From NCBI RefSeq assembly GCF_047344985.1, contig NZ_CP178861.1, positions 744,001 to 808,000 on the forward strand: a stretch of 64,000 bases of DNA, in the 5' to 3' direction. The stretch is from Bdellovibrio sp047344985 (GTDB lineage: Bacteria; Bdellovibrionota; Bdellovibrionia; Bdellovibrionales; Bdellovibrionaceae). Below are positions 7,038 through 13,759 of this stretch, in pieces. A program made the translations under genes and the position numbers. Within the stretch, counting starts at the first letter, position 1. Every line of letters begins with the position of its first letter. Under the pieces are notes generated by a model. The model did not search any database. It worked only from the letters and a program-made list of their open reading frames with translations, and had not been told where the DNA came from.

Positions 7038-8147
7038 ATGTCGAACTCGGATGTTTTCAAACAGACCATTCAGCAGAATCTAGGTCCTGTTTTGAAGTAC
7101 CTCGATGACAAGGGTGTTTCGGAAATCCTCGTTAACGGACACAAAGAAATTTTCGTCGAAAGAAAAGGGAAGCTCGAAAGAGTTCCTGAATCTTTCCCTT
7201 CTGAAGATGACTTGCGTGCAGCGGTCAACAGTATCGCCCAAAGTGTCGGCCGTCGTATCGACGATGAATCGCCACGTTTGGATGCGCGTCTTCCCGACGG
7301 TTCCCGTATTGCAGCGGTGATTCCACCGATGTCACGCAAAGGGACGACATTATCTATTCGTAAATTTACAAATAATAAAATCACTTTCGCTGATTACATC
7401 AAATTCGGCGCGATCACCGAAGACGGTGCAAGGTTCCTGGACATCTGCATGTTCCTGGGAAAAAACATCATCGTGTCGGGTGGTACGGGTTCCGGTAAGA
7501 CAACTCTCTTATCTCTTCTTTGCACGCGCATTCCGAAGGGTCAGCGTGTGATGGTGATCGAGGACTCTTCAGAGTTGCAAGTCGATTACGAACACGTCGT
7601 GATGTTTGAAACTCGCCAAGCCGATCAAATGGGTAAAGGCGAAGTGTCGATCAAAGATCTTTTAAAAAGTGCTCTTCGTCTTCGTCCAGACCGCATCATC
7701 GTCGGTGAGGTTCGTTCAAGTGAAGCCATGGAACTTTTGAATGCCATGAACACGGGTCACAAAGGTTGTATGGGTACGGTGCATGCGAACACACCTGAAG
7801 ATGCGATCGTGCGTTTGGAAGCCTTGGCTCAAGGTGGTGATGCAAAAATCAGCGAGAAGGCCTTGCGCTCGCAAGTCGTCTCCGCGATTGAAATCATCAT
7901 TCAGGTCTCTCGTTTCTCTGATGGTTCCAGAAAAATTTCCCATATCAGCGAAATCCGCGGATTCAACCCGGATGGCTCCTACAACGTCGTTCCAATTTTC
8001 GAAATGTCACGCATGACTCGCCGTCCCGACGGAACATTGGAAGGTCGACTTCAAGCCACAGGCAACATCCCGTTGTTTATGGACGAAATCATCGACAACA
8101 ACCTCCCATTCCCCAAAAGCAAATTTAACAAGCCCCAAGCCGCTTAA
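7038..8147 (+). CDS. cpaF: CpaF/TadA-type secretion ATPase
   Basis: The 369-residue cytoplasmic ATPase is of the VirB11/TadA/CpaF group that powers Flp-type pili or type II/IV-like secretion. It has an N-terminal domain (VSEILVNGHKEIFVERKGKLERV), Walker A GGTGSGKTT near residues 150-158, an Asp box region, the Walker B-like RPDRIIVGEVR near 217-227 and the His box GHKGCMGTVHANTP. No CpaB, CpaE, TadB/C or prepilin gene is adjacent; the operon partners are a cupredoxin-like and a small protein. Either it serves a Tad machine elsewhere or it has been recruited to another task. The stop is immediately followed by the large inverted-repeat element at 8144-8231. Confidence 0.9.
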   Translation: MSNSDVFKQTIQQNLGPVLKYLDDKGVSEILVNGHKEIFVERKGKLERVPESFPSEDDLRAAVNSIAQSVGRRIDDESPRLDARLPDGSRIAAVIPPMSRKGTTLSIRKFTNNKITFADYIKFGAITEDGARFLDICMFLGKNIIVSGGTGSGKTTLLSLLCTRIPKGQRVMVIEDSSELQVDYEHVVMFETRQADQMGKGEVSIKDLLKSALRLRPDRIIVGEVRSSEAMELLNAMNTGHKGCMGTVHANTPEDAIVRLEALAQGGDAKISEKALRSQVVSAIEIIIQVSRFSDGSRKISHISEIRGFNPDGSYNVVPIFEMSRMTRRPDGTLEGRLQATGNIPLFMDEIIDNNLPFPKSKFNKPQAA

Positions 8148-8231
8148 AAGGTGCCAGGGGATTTTTTACGTCTATACTGCGTCATCGCTGTGACGCGCTG
8201 TGGACGCAAAAAATCCCCTGGCACCTTTTAA
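8144..8231. repeat. Perfect 24-bp inverted repeat with nested hairpin
   Basis: The arms at 8144-8167 and 8208-8231 are exact reverse complements (core GGTGCCAGGGGATTTTTT and its complement). The 40-base interior holds a second hairpin, GCGTCA (8179-8184) with TGACGC (8191-8196). The left arm begins inside the stop of cpaF. It may act as a bidirectional terminator, but the length, perfection and nested hairpin look like a REP or small mobile palindrome. Confidence 0.8.
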
Positions 8232-8241
8232 GGTGTTTATT

Positions 8242-8253
8242 GCAGAGGGAAAT
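8242..8253 (+). promoter_or_regulatory. CAGAGGGAAA element
   Basis: GCAGAGGGAAAT lies 18 bases before the GTG of the gene at 8271. It repeats the core of the elements at 1048-1062, 1107-1121 and 2053-2067. Confidence 0.3.
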
Positions 8254-8270
8254 TACGCTAAGACTTCTTC

Positions 8271-9296
8271 GTGCACTTTAGTTGTAAAATATCAAACGCA
8301 GTCTTGAATATTTTGGAGGAGCAGGGTGAAGACCTGACGCCTCTTTATGAGCAGACTCACCTTCCGGTGGAGTTGCTCCGTGACCCGTCGTATTGGATCA
8401 GTGCTCCGGATATGGAGGACTTCTTACAACTCACTTTGCGTCTTCCGCTCAAGCGCGATGGAAATATTTTGCAACGAGCAGGTCATGATGGACCGACGCT
8501 GCGTTCGTGGGGTGTGCTTGATAGCGTTCTGCGCATGATGCCTCGCCCGCAAGAGATCTTCAATCAGCCGGAGCAATTTCTTTCGTACTTCATTTCGCCA
8601 AAACCGCCGATTGAAAATCTTCGTCGTGATGAAGTGAGCATTTCATTTGATCTGCCATTGCCGGCGGAGCAGTACCCACTTGTGACGACGTATCTCAAAG
8701 CCGCGTTTGAATCTTTGCCTGTGTACGTGGGGCAGCCTCCTGCGATTTGTGATTGGCAAGGTATTACGATCAAACTCAATTGGTCGACTCAGCAAAATAC
8801 GATCTTCAGTGAAAACGTCGGTCACCAAGTCAGTCCGGCACTTTTCCAAAGCCTGATTGAAGACCTGCAAAGAACTCAGCGTGAGCGTGAAGACTTGCAA
8901 AAGTACGTGGGTGATCTTGAAGAAAGAATCCGCGATTTTGAAAAATTAAAACTCAAAGAGACGGCTCAGGTTGAAGTCGAAATTGAATCCAGCAAAAAAC
9001 CATCGTTGCTTCCGCAAGAAGGTTCCTTGGCGCATTTGAGTTTTGATAGTGAGTCACCTGCCTATGTGCTCAATCAAAACTTGGCTCGCATGCACGACTA
9101 CATGGTGCGCGCACAGCAGCTCATCACAATGCTCGTTGCTCAAGGAAAGATGACTCCGGCGGTGAAAGAAGCCATGAGACGCGTGGATTGGGAACATGTG
9201 AAGACTCAATACCCGCGCACCGTTTTTGAGAGTATGGAATTAGTTAAAAAAGTAAATAAACAGAACTCCGAGAAGGAAGGAAATCATCATGTCTGA
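8271..9296 (+). CDS. Cytoplasmic coiled-coil protein upstream of enolase, unknown function
   Basis: The 341-residue protein has no signal peptide. The first 75 residues (ISNAVLNILEEQGEDLTPLY, then SAPDMEDFLQL) resemble the N-terminal ligand-type domain of some AraC and sensory proteins in style only. Residues about 210-240 are a coiled coil (LQRTQREREDLQKYVGDLEER) and the C-terminus is helical (LNQNLARMHDYMVRAQQLITML). The GTG start has no good ribosome binding site and is uncertain. Its end overlaps the enolase start by 8 bases, so the two genes are co-translated. A signalling or scaffold role is possible; no family is recognised. Confidence 0.65.
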   Translation: MHFSCKISNAVLNILEEQGEDLTPLYEQTHLPVELLRDPSYWISAPDMEDFLQLTLRLPLKRDGNILQRAGHDGPTLRSWGVLDSVLRMMPRPQEIFNQPEQFLSYFISPKPPIENLRRDEVSISFDLPLPAEQYPLVTTYLKAAFESLPVYVGQPPAICDWQGITIKLNWSTQQNTIFSENVGHQVSPALFQSLIEDLQRTQREREDLQKYVGDLEERIRDFEKLKLKETAQVEVEIESSKKPSLLPQEGSLAHLSFDSESPAYVLNQNLARMHDYMVRAQQLITMLVAQGKMTPAVKEAMRRVDWEHVKTQYPRTVFESMELVKKVNKQNSEKEGNHHV

Positions 9297-10557
9297 AATC
9301 GTCAGCGTCGTATCTCGTGAAATCTTGGACAGTCGTGGAAATCCGACGGTTGAAGTTGAAGTGACAACTGCCGACGGCAATATGGGTCGCGCTGCAGTTC
9401 CATCAGGTGCTTCAACAGGTGCCCATGAAGCTTGCGAACTTCGTGATGGAGATAAAAATCGTTTCTTGGGTAAAGGCGTTTACAAAGCCGTTGATAACGT
9501 TCGTGAAAAAATCGCTCCAGAGATCTTGGGCCTTCAAGTGACTGAGCAAGTTTACATCGACAAAGTTCTTCGCGAAATCGATGGCACTGAAAACAAATCA
9601 AACTTGGGCGCGAATGCGATCTTGGGTGTGTCATTGGCTGTAGCAAAAGCGGCAGCTGCGGATTCAAAACTTCCTCTTTATCGTTACGTCGGTGGTTCAC
9701 AAGCTTGCCGCTTGCCAGTTCCATTGATGAACGTTTTGAATGGTGGAGCGCATGCTGATAACGGTCTTGATATTCAAGAATTCATGATCGTTCCAACAGT
9801 GAATAACTCTTACGCGGAATCTCTTCGCGCAGGCACTGAGATCTTTCACACGTTGAAAAAAATCTTGAACAAAAAAGGTCTTTCAACGGGCGTCGGTGAC
9901 GAAGGTGGTTTTGCTCCGAAGTTGACTTCAAACCAAGAAGCTTTGGATCTTTTGATGAGCGCCATCGTTGATGCGGGTTATGATCCAGGTCAAAACGTGT
10001 TCTTGGCTTTGGACGTTGCTGCGACTGAAATGTTCAAAGACGGAAAATACGAATGGCAAGGCGGCCATATTTCTGGCACGGAACTTTTGGGCATCTACAA
10101 ATCTTGGACAGAGAAATATCCTCTTGTTTCTATCGAAGACGGATTCTCTGAAGACGACTGGGATTCATGGGTGAAGGCGACTTCTGAACTTGGCTCTACA
10201 GTGCAACTTGTTGGTGACGATCTTTTCGTAACAAATCCAAAACGTTTGCGTATGGGCTTAGAGAAAAAAGCGGGGAATGCGTTGCTTGTGAAAGTAAACC
10301 AAATCGGAACTTTGACGGAGACGTTTGAAGCCGTGAACTTGGCGCAAAGAAACAAATATCGCACCATCATGTCTCACCGCTCTGGCGAAACTGAAGACGT
10401 GACGATTGCGGATTTGGCTGTGGCACTGAACTGCCATCAAATCAAAACAGGAAGCTTGTGTCGTGGTGAGCGTACTGCGAAGTACAATCAACTTCTTCGT
10501 ATCGAAGAAGACTTGGGTGGCATGGGAATGTACTGGGACAAAGCGGCTTTCCGCTAA
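9289..10557 (+). CDS. eno: Enolase
   Basis: The 422-residue glycolytic enzyme converts 2-phosphoglycerate to phosphoenolpyruvate; in many bacteria it is also part of the RNA degradosome. Family features are intact: SREILDSRGNPTVEVEV at the start, VGDEGGFAP near residue 205, Mg ligands in ALDVAATE (Asp near 241), SIEDGFSEDDW (near 281) and GDDLF (near 308), the catalytic Lys in VKVNQIG (near 335), and MSHRSGETED near 362. The length is normal. AAGGAAA precedes the ATG, which lies within the 3' end of the upstream gene. A strong terminator shared with katA follows. Confidence 0.98.
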   Translation: MSEIVSVVSREILDSRGNPTVEVEVTTADGNMGRAAVPSGASTGAHEACELRDGDKNRFLGKGVYKAVDNVREKIAPEILGLQVTEQVYIDKVLREIDGTENKSNLGANAILGVSLAVAKAAAADSKLPLYRYVGGSQACRLPVPLMNVLNGGAHADNGLDIQEFMIVPTVNNSYAESLRAGTEIFHTLKKILNKKGLSTGVGDEGGFAPKLTSNQEALDLLMSAIVDAGYDPGQNVFLALDVAATEMFKDGKYEWQGGHISGTELLGIYKSWTEKYPLVSIEDGFSEDDWDSWVKATSELGSTVQLVGDDLFVTNPKRLRMGLEKKAGNALLVKVNQIGTLTETFEAVNLAQRNKYRTIMSHRSGETEDVTIADLAVALNCHQIKTGSLCRGERTAKYNQLLRIEEDLGGMGMYWDKAAFR

Positions 10558-10585
10558 TTGTTTCTGGAAAATGAGTTTCAAAGAA

Positions 10586-10620
10586 AAGGCGATCTATCAC
10601 AGATCGCCTTTTTTATTTTT
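10586..10620. terminator. Bidirectional terminator between eno and katA
   Basis: AAGGCGATCT (10586-10595) and AGATCGCCTT (10601-10610) pair around ATCAC. TTTTTATTTTT follows on the plus strand and TTCTTTG on the minus strand, so it can end both convergent genes. Confidence 0.9.
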
Positions 10621-10634
10621 ACATCTTCAAAAAA

Positions 10635-12071
10635 TTATTTAATGCCTAACTTTGTTTGAATGCGCGTACCGTAGTCGGGATCACATTTCGCAAAGTGCTG
10701 GATGTTCTTAAGCTGCAACTCCACAGGCAAACCTTTCATCGTGCCTGCGATATTGCTTGTTAAACGATCCTTCTCAGCTTCAGTGAGAATACGATACAGG
10801 TTTCCAGCCTGAGTGAAGTCATCATTGTCCTTGTGGGAATCATAACGATCCACGGCGCCACTTAAAGCCAAGGGTGGCTCACGGAAGCGGGCCTCTTGAA
10901 CAGGGCCATTAAATCCATTCGGTTCATAGTTGTCCTGCTTTCCGCCGTTGCCATCAAAGCGCATGCTGCCATCGCGGTGATAACTATTTACCGGAGCTAG
11001 CGGGCGATTCACAGGCAGAGCTTGATAGTTCACACCCAAGCGATAGCGGTGAGCATCGGGATAAGCAAACAGTCTGCCTTGCAGCATTTTATCAGGAGAA
11101 AATCCAATTCCCGGAGGCACGTTGCTCGGAGAAAACGCGGCTTGCTCTACTTCCGCAAAATAGTTTTCAGGATTGCGGTTGAGCTCCAAGATGCCAACAT
11201 CGATTAATGGAAAGTCTTTATGAGGCCACACCTTCGTAAGATCAAAGGGATCAAAAGAAGTTTGTTCCGCTTGGCGCTCTGTCATGATTTGCACCTTCAA
11301 AGCCCAACGAGGAAATTCTTTTTTCTCAATCGCCTCAAAGAGATCACGTCCTGCATAGTCAGGATCTTTCCCCGCAAGCTCAGTCGCTTTTTCTACGGAA
11401 AGATTTTTAATCCCTTGCAGAGATTTAAAATGAAACTTCACCCACACGCGCTCGTTATTTGCGTTAATCAAACTAAACGTGTGACTGCCATAACCATTCA
11501 TAAAACGATACCCGTCGGGAATGCCACGGTCGCTAAAGAGGATAGTAATCTGATGAAGAGCTTCCGGAGCCTTCGACCAATAATCCCACATGCGGAAAGG
11601 ATTTTTATATCCCGTTTGCGGATCACGTTTCTGCGAGTGAATAAAGTCCGGAAACTTTAAAGGATCGCGCTCAAAAAACACCGGCGTATTATTGCCAACC
11701 AAATCCCAGTTGCCTTCTTCAGTGTAAAACTTCAAAGCAAAGCCACGAGGGTCCCGTTCGGTATCCGCAGAACCTTTTTCTCCTGCAACAGTAGAAAATC
11801 GCAAAAATACGTCTGTCTTTTTGCCAATTTTCGAAAACACAGAAGCTTTCGTATAGCGAGTGATATCGTGAGTCACAGTAAAAGTCCCATAAGCCCCAGA
11901 GCCTTTCGCATGCACCACACGCTCAGGAATACGCTCACGATTAAAGTGCGCGATCTTTTCAATCAAATGATAATCCTGAATCAAAACCGGCCCACGAGGT
12001 CCCGCCGTTTGCGAGTGTTGATTCTCAGAAACCGGAATACCCGCTGAAGTAGTCAGTGTCTTAGTACTCAT
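10635..12071 (-). CDS. katA: Monofunctional heme catalase (small-subunit type)
   Basis: The 478-residue catalase breaks down hydrogen peroxide. It begins with SAGIPVSENQHSQTAGPRGP, then has the distal His in RVVHAKGSGAYG, the distal Asn in VGNNTPVFF, and the proximal heme Tyr in RLFAYPDAHRYRLG. The length and absence of a flavodoxin-like C-terminal domain point to the clade 3 small-subunit group. No signal peptide, so cytoplasmic. Its start overlaps the end of the ankyrin gene by 11 bases, making a two-gene operon with ank first. An OxyR-type dyad lies upstream of the operon at 12632-12646. In a predator this fits defence against peroxide inside or near prey. Confidence 0.97.
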   Translation of the reverse strand: MSTKTLTTSAGIPVSENQHSQTAGPRGPVLIQDYHLIEKIAHFNRERIPERVVHAKGSGAYGTFTVTHDITRYTKASVFSKIGKKTDVFLRFSTVAGEKGSADTERDPRGFALKFYTEEGNWDLVGNNTPVFFERDPLKFPDFIHSQKRDPQTGYKNPFRMWDYWSKAPEALHQITILFSDRGIPDGYRFMNGYGSHTFSLINANNERVWVKFHFKSLQGIKNLSVEKATELAGKDPDYAGRDLFEAIEKKEFPRWALKVQIMTERQAEQTSFDPFDLTKVWPHKDFPLIDVGILELNRNPENYFAEVEQAAFSPSNVPPGIGFSPDKMLQGRLFAYPDAHRYRLGVNYQALPVNRPLAPVNSYHRDGSMRFDGNGGKQDNYEPNGFNGPVQEARFREPPLALSGAVDRYDSHKDNDDFTQAGNLYRILTEAEKDRLTSNIAGTMKGLPVELQLKNIQHFAKCDPDYGTRIQTKLGIK

Positions 12072-12558
12072 GTTGTAGTTCTCCTTTAAAAGGTGTCAAA
12101 ATTCGAAACCAAGCTTTCAAGCGACGAAAATTTTTAGACTTCTGTGATTGCGGAGAAGTGGTAGTCAGTAAACGAACCATAGACTCGCGCCCAAAAGCCT
12201 CCGCGTACATAAGAGCCGTCTGATTATTATTGTTCTGAGCAAGAGGATCAGCGCCAGCAGCCAAAAGCAGACGAGCAATCTCATCATGACCTTTAAAAGC
12301 CACACCCATCAAAATGGTACTGCCACCCAAATCCCGAGAGTTCACATCAGCGCCATAACGAATCAACTGAGGAACAAGAAGAAGATGCCCATTATAAGCA
12401 GCCAGCATCAACAAAGAATGCCCTTTATGATTTTTAAGATTAGGATCGCCACCCTGAGCAAGATAAAAAAGAACCCGCTCAACATTCCCAGCCCGAACAA
12501 ACTCAAAAACCTCAGGCTCCACCGAAGCCGTCCGCAAATAATCAGCCCACTTCCTCAT
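12061..12558 (-). CDS. Ankyrin-repeat protein paired with catalase
   Basis: The 165-residue protein has about three to four ankyrin repeats (KGHSLLMLAAYNGHLLLVPQ, GSTILMGVAFKGHDEIARLL, NQTALMYAEAFGRESMVRLL) and no signal peptide. Ankyrin genes next to catalase are known in Pseudomonas (AnkB/KatB) and Campylobacter (Cj1386/KatA), where they aid catalase activity or heme loading; the same role is inferred here. GGAGG lies 4 bases before the ATG. The gene is first in the operon, nearest the promoter. Confidence 0.9.
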   Translation of the reverse strand: MRKWADYLRTASVEPEVFEFVRAGNVERVLFYLAQGGDPNLKNHKGHSLLMLAAYNGHLLLVPQLIRYGADVNSRDLGGSTILMGVAFKGHDEIARLLLAAGADPLAQNNNNQTALMYAEAFGRESMVRLLTTTSPQSQKSKNFRRLKAWFRILTPFKGELQHEY

Positions 12559-12631
12559 AAGACCTCCAAGTCACATAAGTAAGATCGGCGATTTAAGCAC
12601 ATAAATCGAATCGATAGTTTATATAAACGAT

Positions 12632-12646
12632 ATAGATTTAAACTAT
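12632..12646 (-). promoter_or_regulatory. Candidate OxyR-binding dyad before ank-katA
   Basis: ATAGATTTAAACTAT fits the OxyR half-site ATAG-nTnnnAn-CTAT at every fixed position. It lies 74 bases upstream of the ank start. A second dyad on the expected side (12610-12624) is only partial. A neighbouring 12-bp palindrome GTTTATATAAAC is at 12617-12628. Confidence 0.5.
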
Positions 12647-13000
12647 GAAGGAAAAAGCCCTAAAAACGATGTAGACGAATTGAATAGAAACAAAAAAGCG
12701 CAAGCCAGGAAAACCACGCAAAAAAAGAAACACGAGATCCTACAAACCCTGTGCACCATTGTTCCTACTTTATTCTTGCCGGGAAACGAGGAAGTCTTGA
12801 TTGGCTGGGGTAGGCTGCAAGCGAGTTCCGCAGCGCCAAGAACGATCGGCTATTGCAATCAGAAAACAAAGAAGCAAAAACATCGAAGCCAGCAACAGAC
12901 AACAAAGCGCGAGGACTGTCCGAAGCCTTGCAGCCTACCCCAGCCAATCAAGACTTCCGTCGCGTAGCCACGGACCAGAAACCAAAGTTAGACTAACAAC
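12647..13000. other. Gene-free A-rich stretch holding a giant hairpin
   Basis: Between the ank-katA promoter and ftsB there is no credible gene. Short frames occur on both strands, but two of them mirror each other because of the inverted repeat at 12790-12958. The flanks are A-rich and low in structure. Confidence 0.7.
12790..12958. repeat. Giant hairpin: 32-bp perfect arms, 105-nt interior
   Basis: The arms 12790-12821 and 12927-12958 are exact reverse complements (core GATTGGCTGGGGTAGGCTGC and its complement). The interior 12822-12926 is A-rich with little further pairing. No target-site duplication is seen at the borders. It may be a structured small RNA or a MITE-like non-autonomous element. 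Confidence 0.75.
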
Positions 13001-13306
13001 ATGTCGTACACAAAGTTCGCAGTAGGTCTCCGTCGTTTCTTAAATCATCCGGGTCGCGTCGCAGGCGTCTGCATGATCGTTTTCGCCGTCTCCATCGTTC
13101 TCAACGGTAACGTCTTCCGTTTATGGGGACTCCACCGAGACATGGATCGCATTAACGCAGAGATTCAGCAAACTCGCGAAAACATTGCGTCTCTTTCGGG
13201 ACAACTAAAGCAGGCTAAAGATCCAGCATTTATCGAGCGTCAGGCTCGCGATAAATTAGATCTGGCCGGTGAACACGACCTTGTCTTTGTTTTCCCTGAA
13301 CAATAG
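13001..13306 (+). CDS. ftsB: FtsB/DivIC-like septum formation initiator
   Basis: The 101-residue bitopic membrane protein has a short N-terminal cytoplasmic part, a membrane segment (VAGVCMIVFAVSIVLNG, about residues 24-41), a coiled coil (MDRINAEIQQTRENIASLSGQ) and a conserved end (FIERQARDKLDLAGEHDLVFVF). This is the FtsB/DivIC layout of the FtsQLB division complex. The membrane segment is further from the N-terminus than in E. coli FtsB. No ribosome binding site is evident before the ATG. In many genomes ftsB follows eno; here eno lies close by, separated by the katA operon. Confidence 0.82.
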   Translation: MSYTKFAVGLRRFLNHPGRVAGVCMIVFAVSIVLNGNVFRLWGLHRDMDRINAEIQQTRENIASLSGQLKQAKDPAFIERQARDKLDLAGEHDLVFVFPEQ

Positions 13307-13332
13307 TCCATAACCCATCGCATTAAGGCGTG

Positions 13333-13355
13333 CTAGTTGGCTATAATACAACTAG
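13333..13355 (+). promoter_or_regulatory. Inverted repeat around a TATAAT -10 before the HTH gene
   Basis: CTAGTTG (13333-13339) and CAACTAG (13349-13355) flank GCTATAATA, which contains a consensus -10 hexamer at 13342-13347. The layout suits an operator bound by the HTH protein encoded 50 bases downstream. A good -35 is not visible. Confidence 0.45.
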
Positions 13356-13405
13356 TATTCTGACTCTAATCACCACTACTTTATGAAGTGAATTTAGGGG
13401 TTTAT

Positions 13406-13705
13406 ATGGTTGATAATCATTCATTGGACTGGAACAAAGAAGCTCTTCGCGCTCTACGCCTTCGCATGGGTTGGAGCAGATCAGATCTCGCTCGCAGACT
13501 TCATTGTTCCGCTGAAGAAGTCGACTCTTGGGAAGAAGGAATTTCCAATATCGAAGCCAATATCAAAAATGAACTGGAATTGATTCTTCGCCAAGCGGAA
13601 GAGTGCTGTGATGAAGTGATGTACACTCCAGCGGCAGAAAATGAGTGTGCTAAGCAAGCTCTCGCACAAATTGATTTTTCACGCGTCAAACTAGACTTAG
13701 AGTAA
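13406..13705 (+). CDS. Small helix-turn-helix protein
   Basis: The 99-residue protein carries an XRE/Cro-type HTH: EALRALRLRMGWSRSDLARR, then LHCSAEEVDSWEEGIS, near residues 10-45, followed by helices rich in Glu and a tail. It is probably a DNA-binding regulator; autoregulation is suggested by the inverted repeat at 13333-13355. The ATG at 13406 has AGGGG 6 bases upstream. An upstream GTG at 13388 has no such site. The gene lies directly before polA, separated by a hairpin that covers the polA ribosome binding site. Confidence 0.8.
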   Translation: MVDNHSLDWNKEALRALRLRMGWSRSDLARRLHCSAEEVDSWEEGISNIEANIKNELELILRQAEECCDEVMYTPAAENECAKQALAQIDFSRVKLDLE

Positions 13706-13718
13706 TCGACAACAAAGC

Positions 13719-13755
13719 TCTCCCAGTGTTAGGAATATGTTTTCGCACTGGGAGA
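13719..13755 (+). promoter_or_regulatory. Hairpin sequestering the polA ribosome binding site
   Basis: TCTCCCAGTG (13719-13728) pairs perfectly with CACTGGGAGA (13746-13755) over a 17-base loop. The descending arm contains the GGGAG Shine-Dalgarno at 13750-13754, 5 bases before the polA ATG at 13760. It lacks a T-run, so translational control is more likely than termination. Confidence 0.6.
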
Positions 13756-13759
13756 CAAA

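Noticed and set aside
10635..12071. Catalase gene as a recently acquired island
   Set aside because: It has a shared terminator, a fitting partner gene and a regulatory site, and no repeats or mobile genes flank it directly.
12790..12958. 6S RNA or c-di-GMP riboswitch identity for the giant hairpin
   Set aside because: The stem is perfect over 32 bp, unlike 6S RNA, and conserved riboswitch bases were not found.
12680..13025. Short frames on both strands giving MAGVGCK-type peptides
   Set aside because: They mirror each other because of the 12790-12958 inverted repeat and have no ribosome binding sites.
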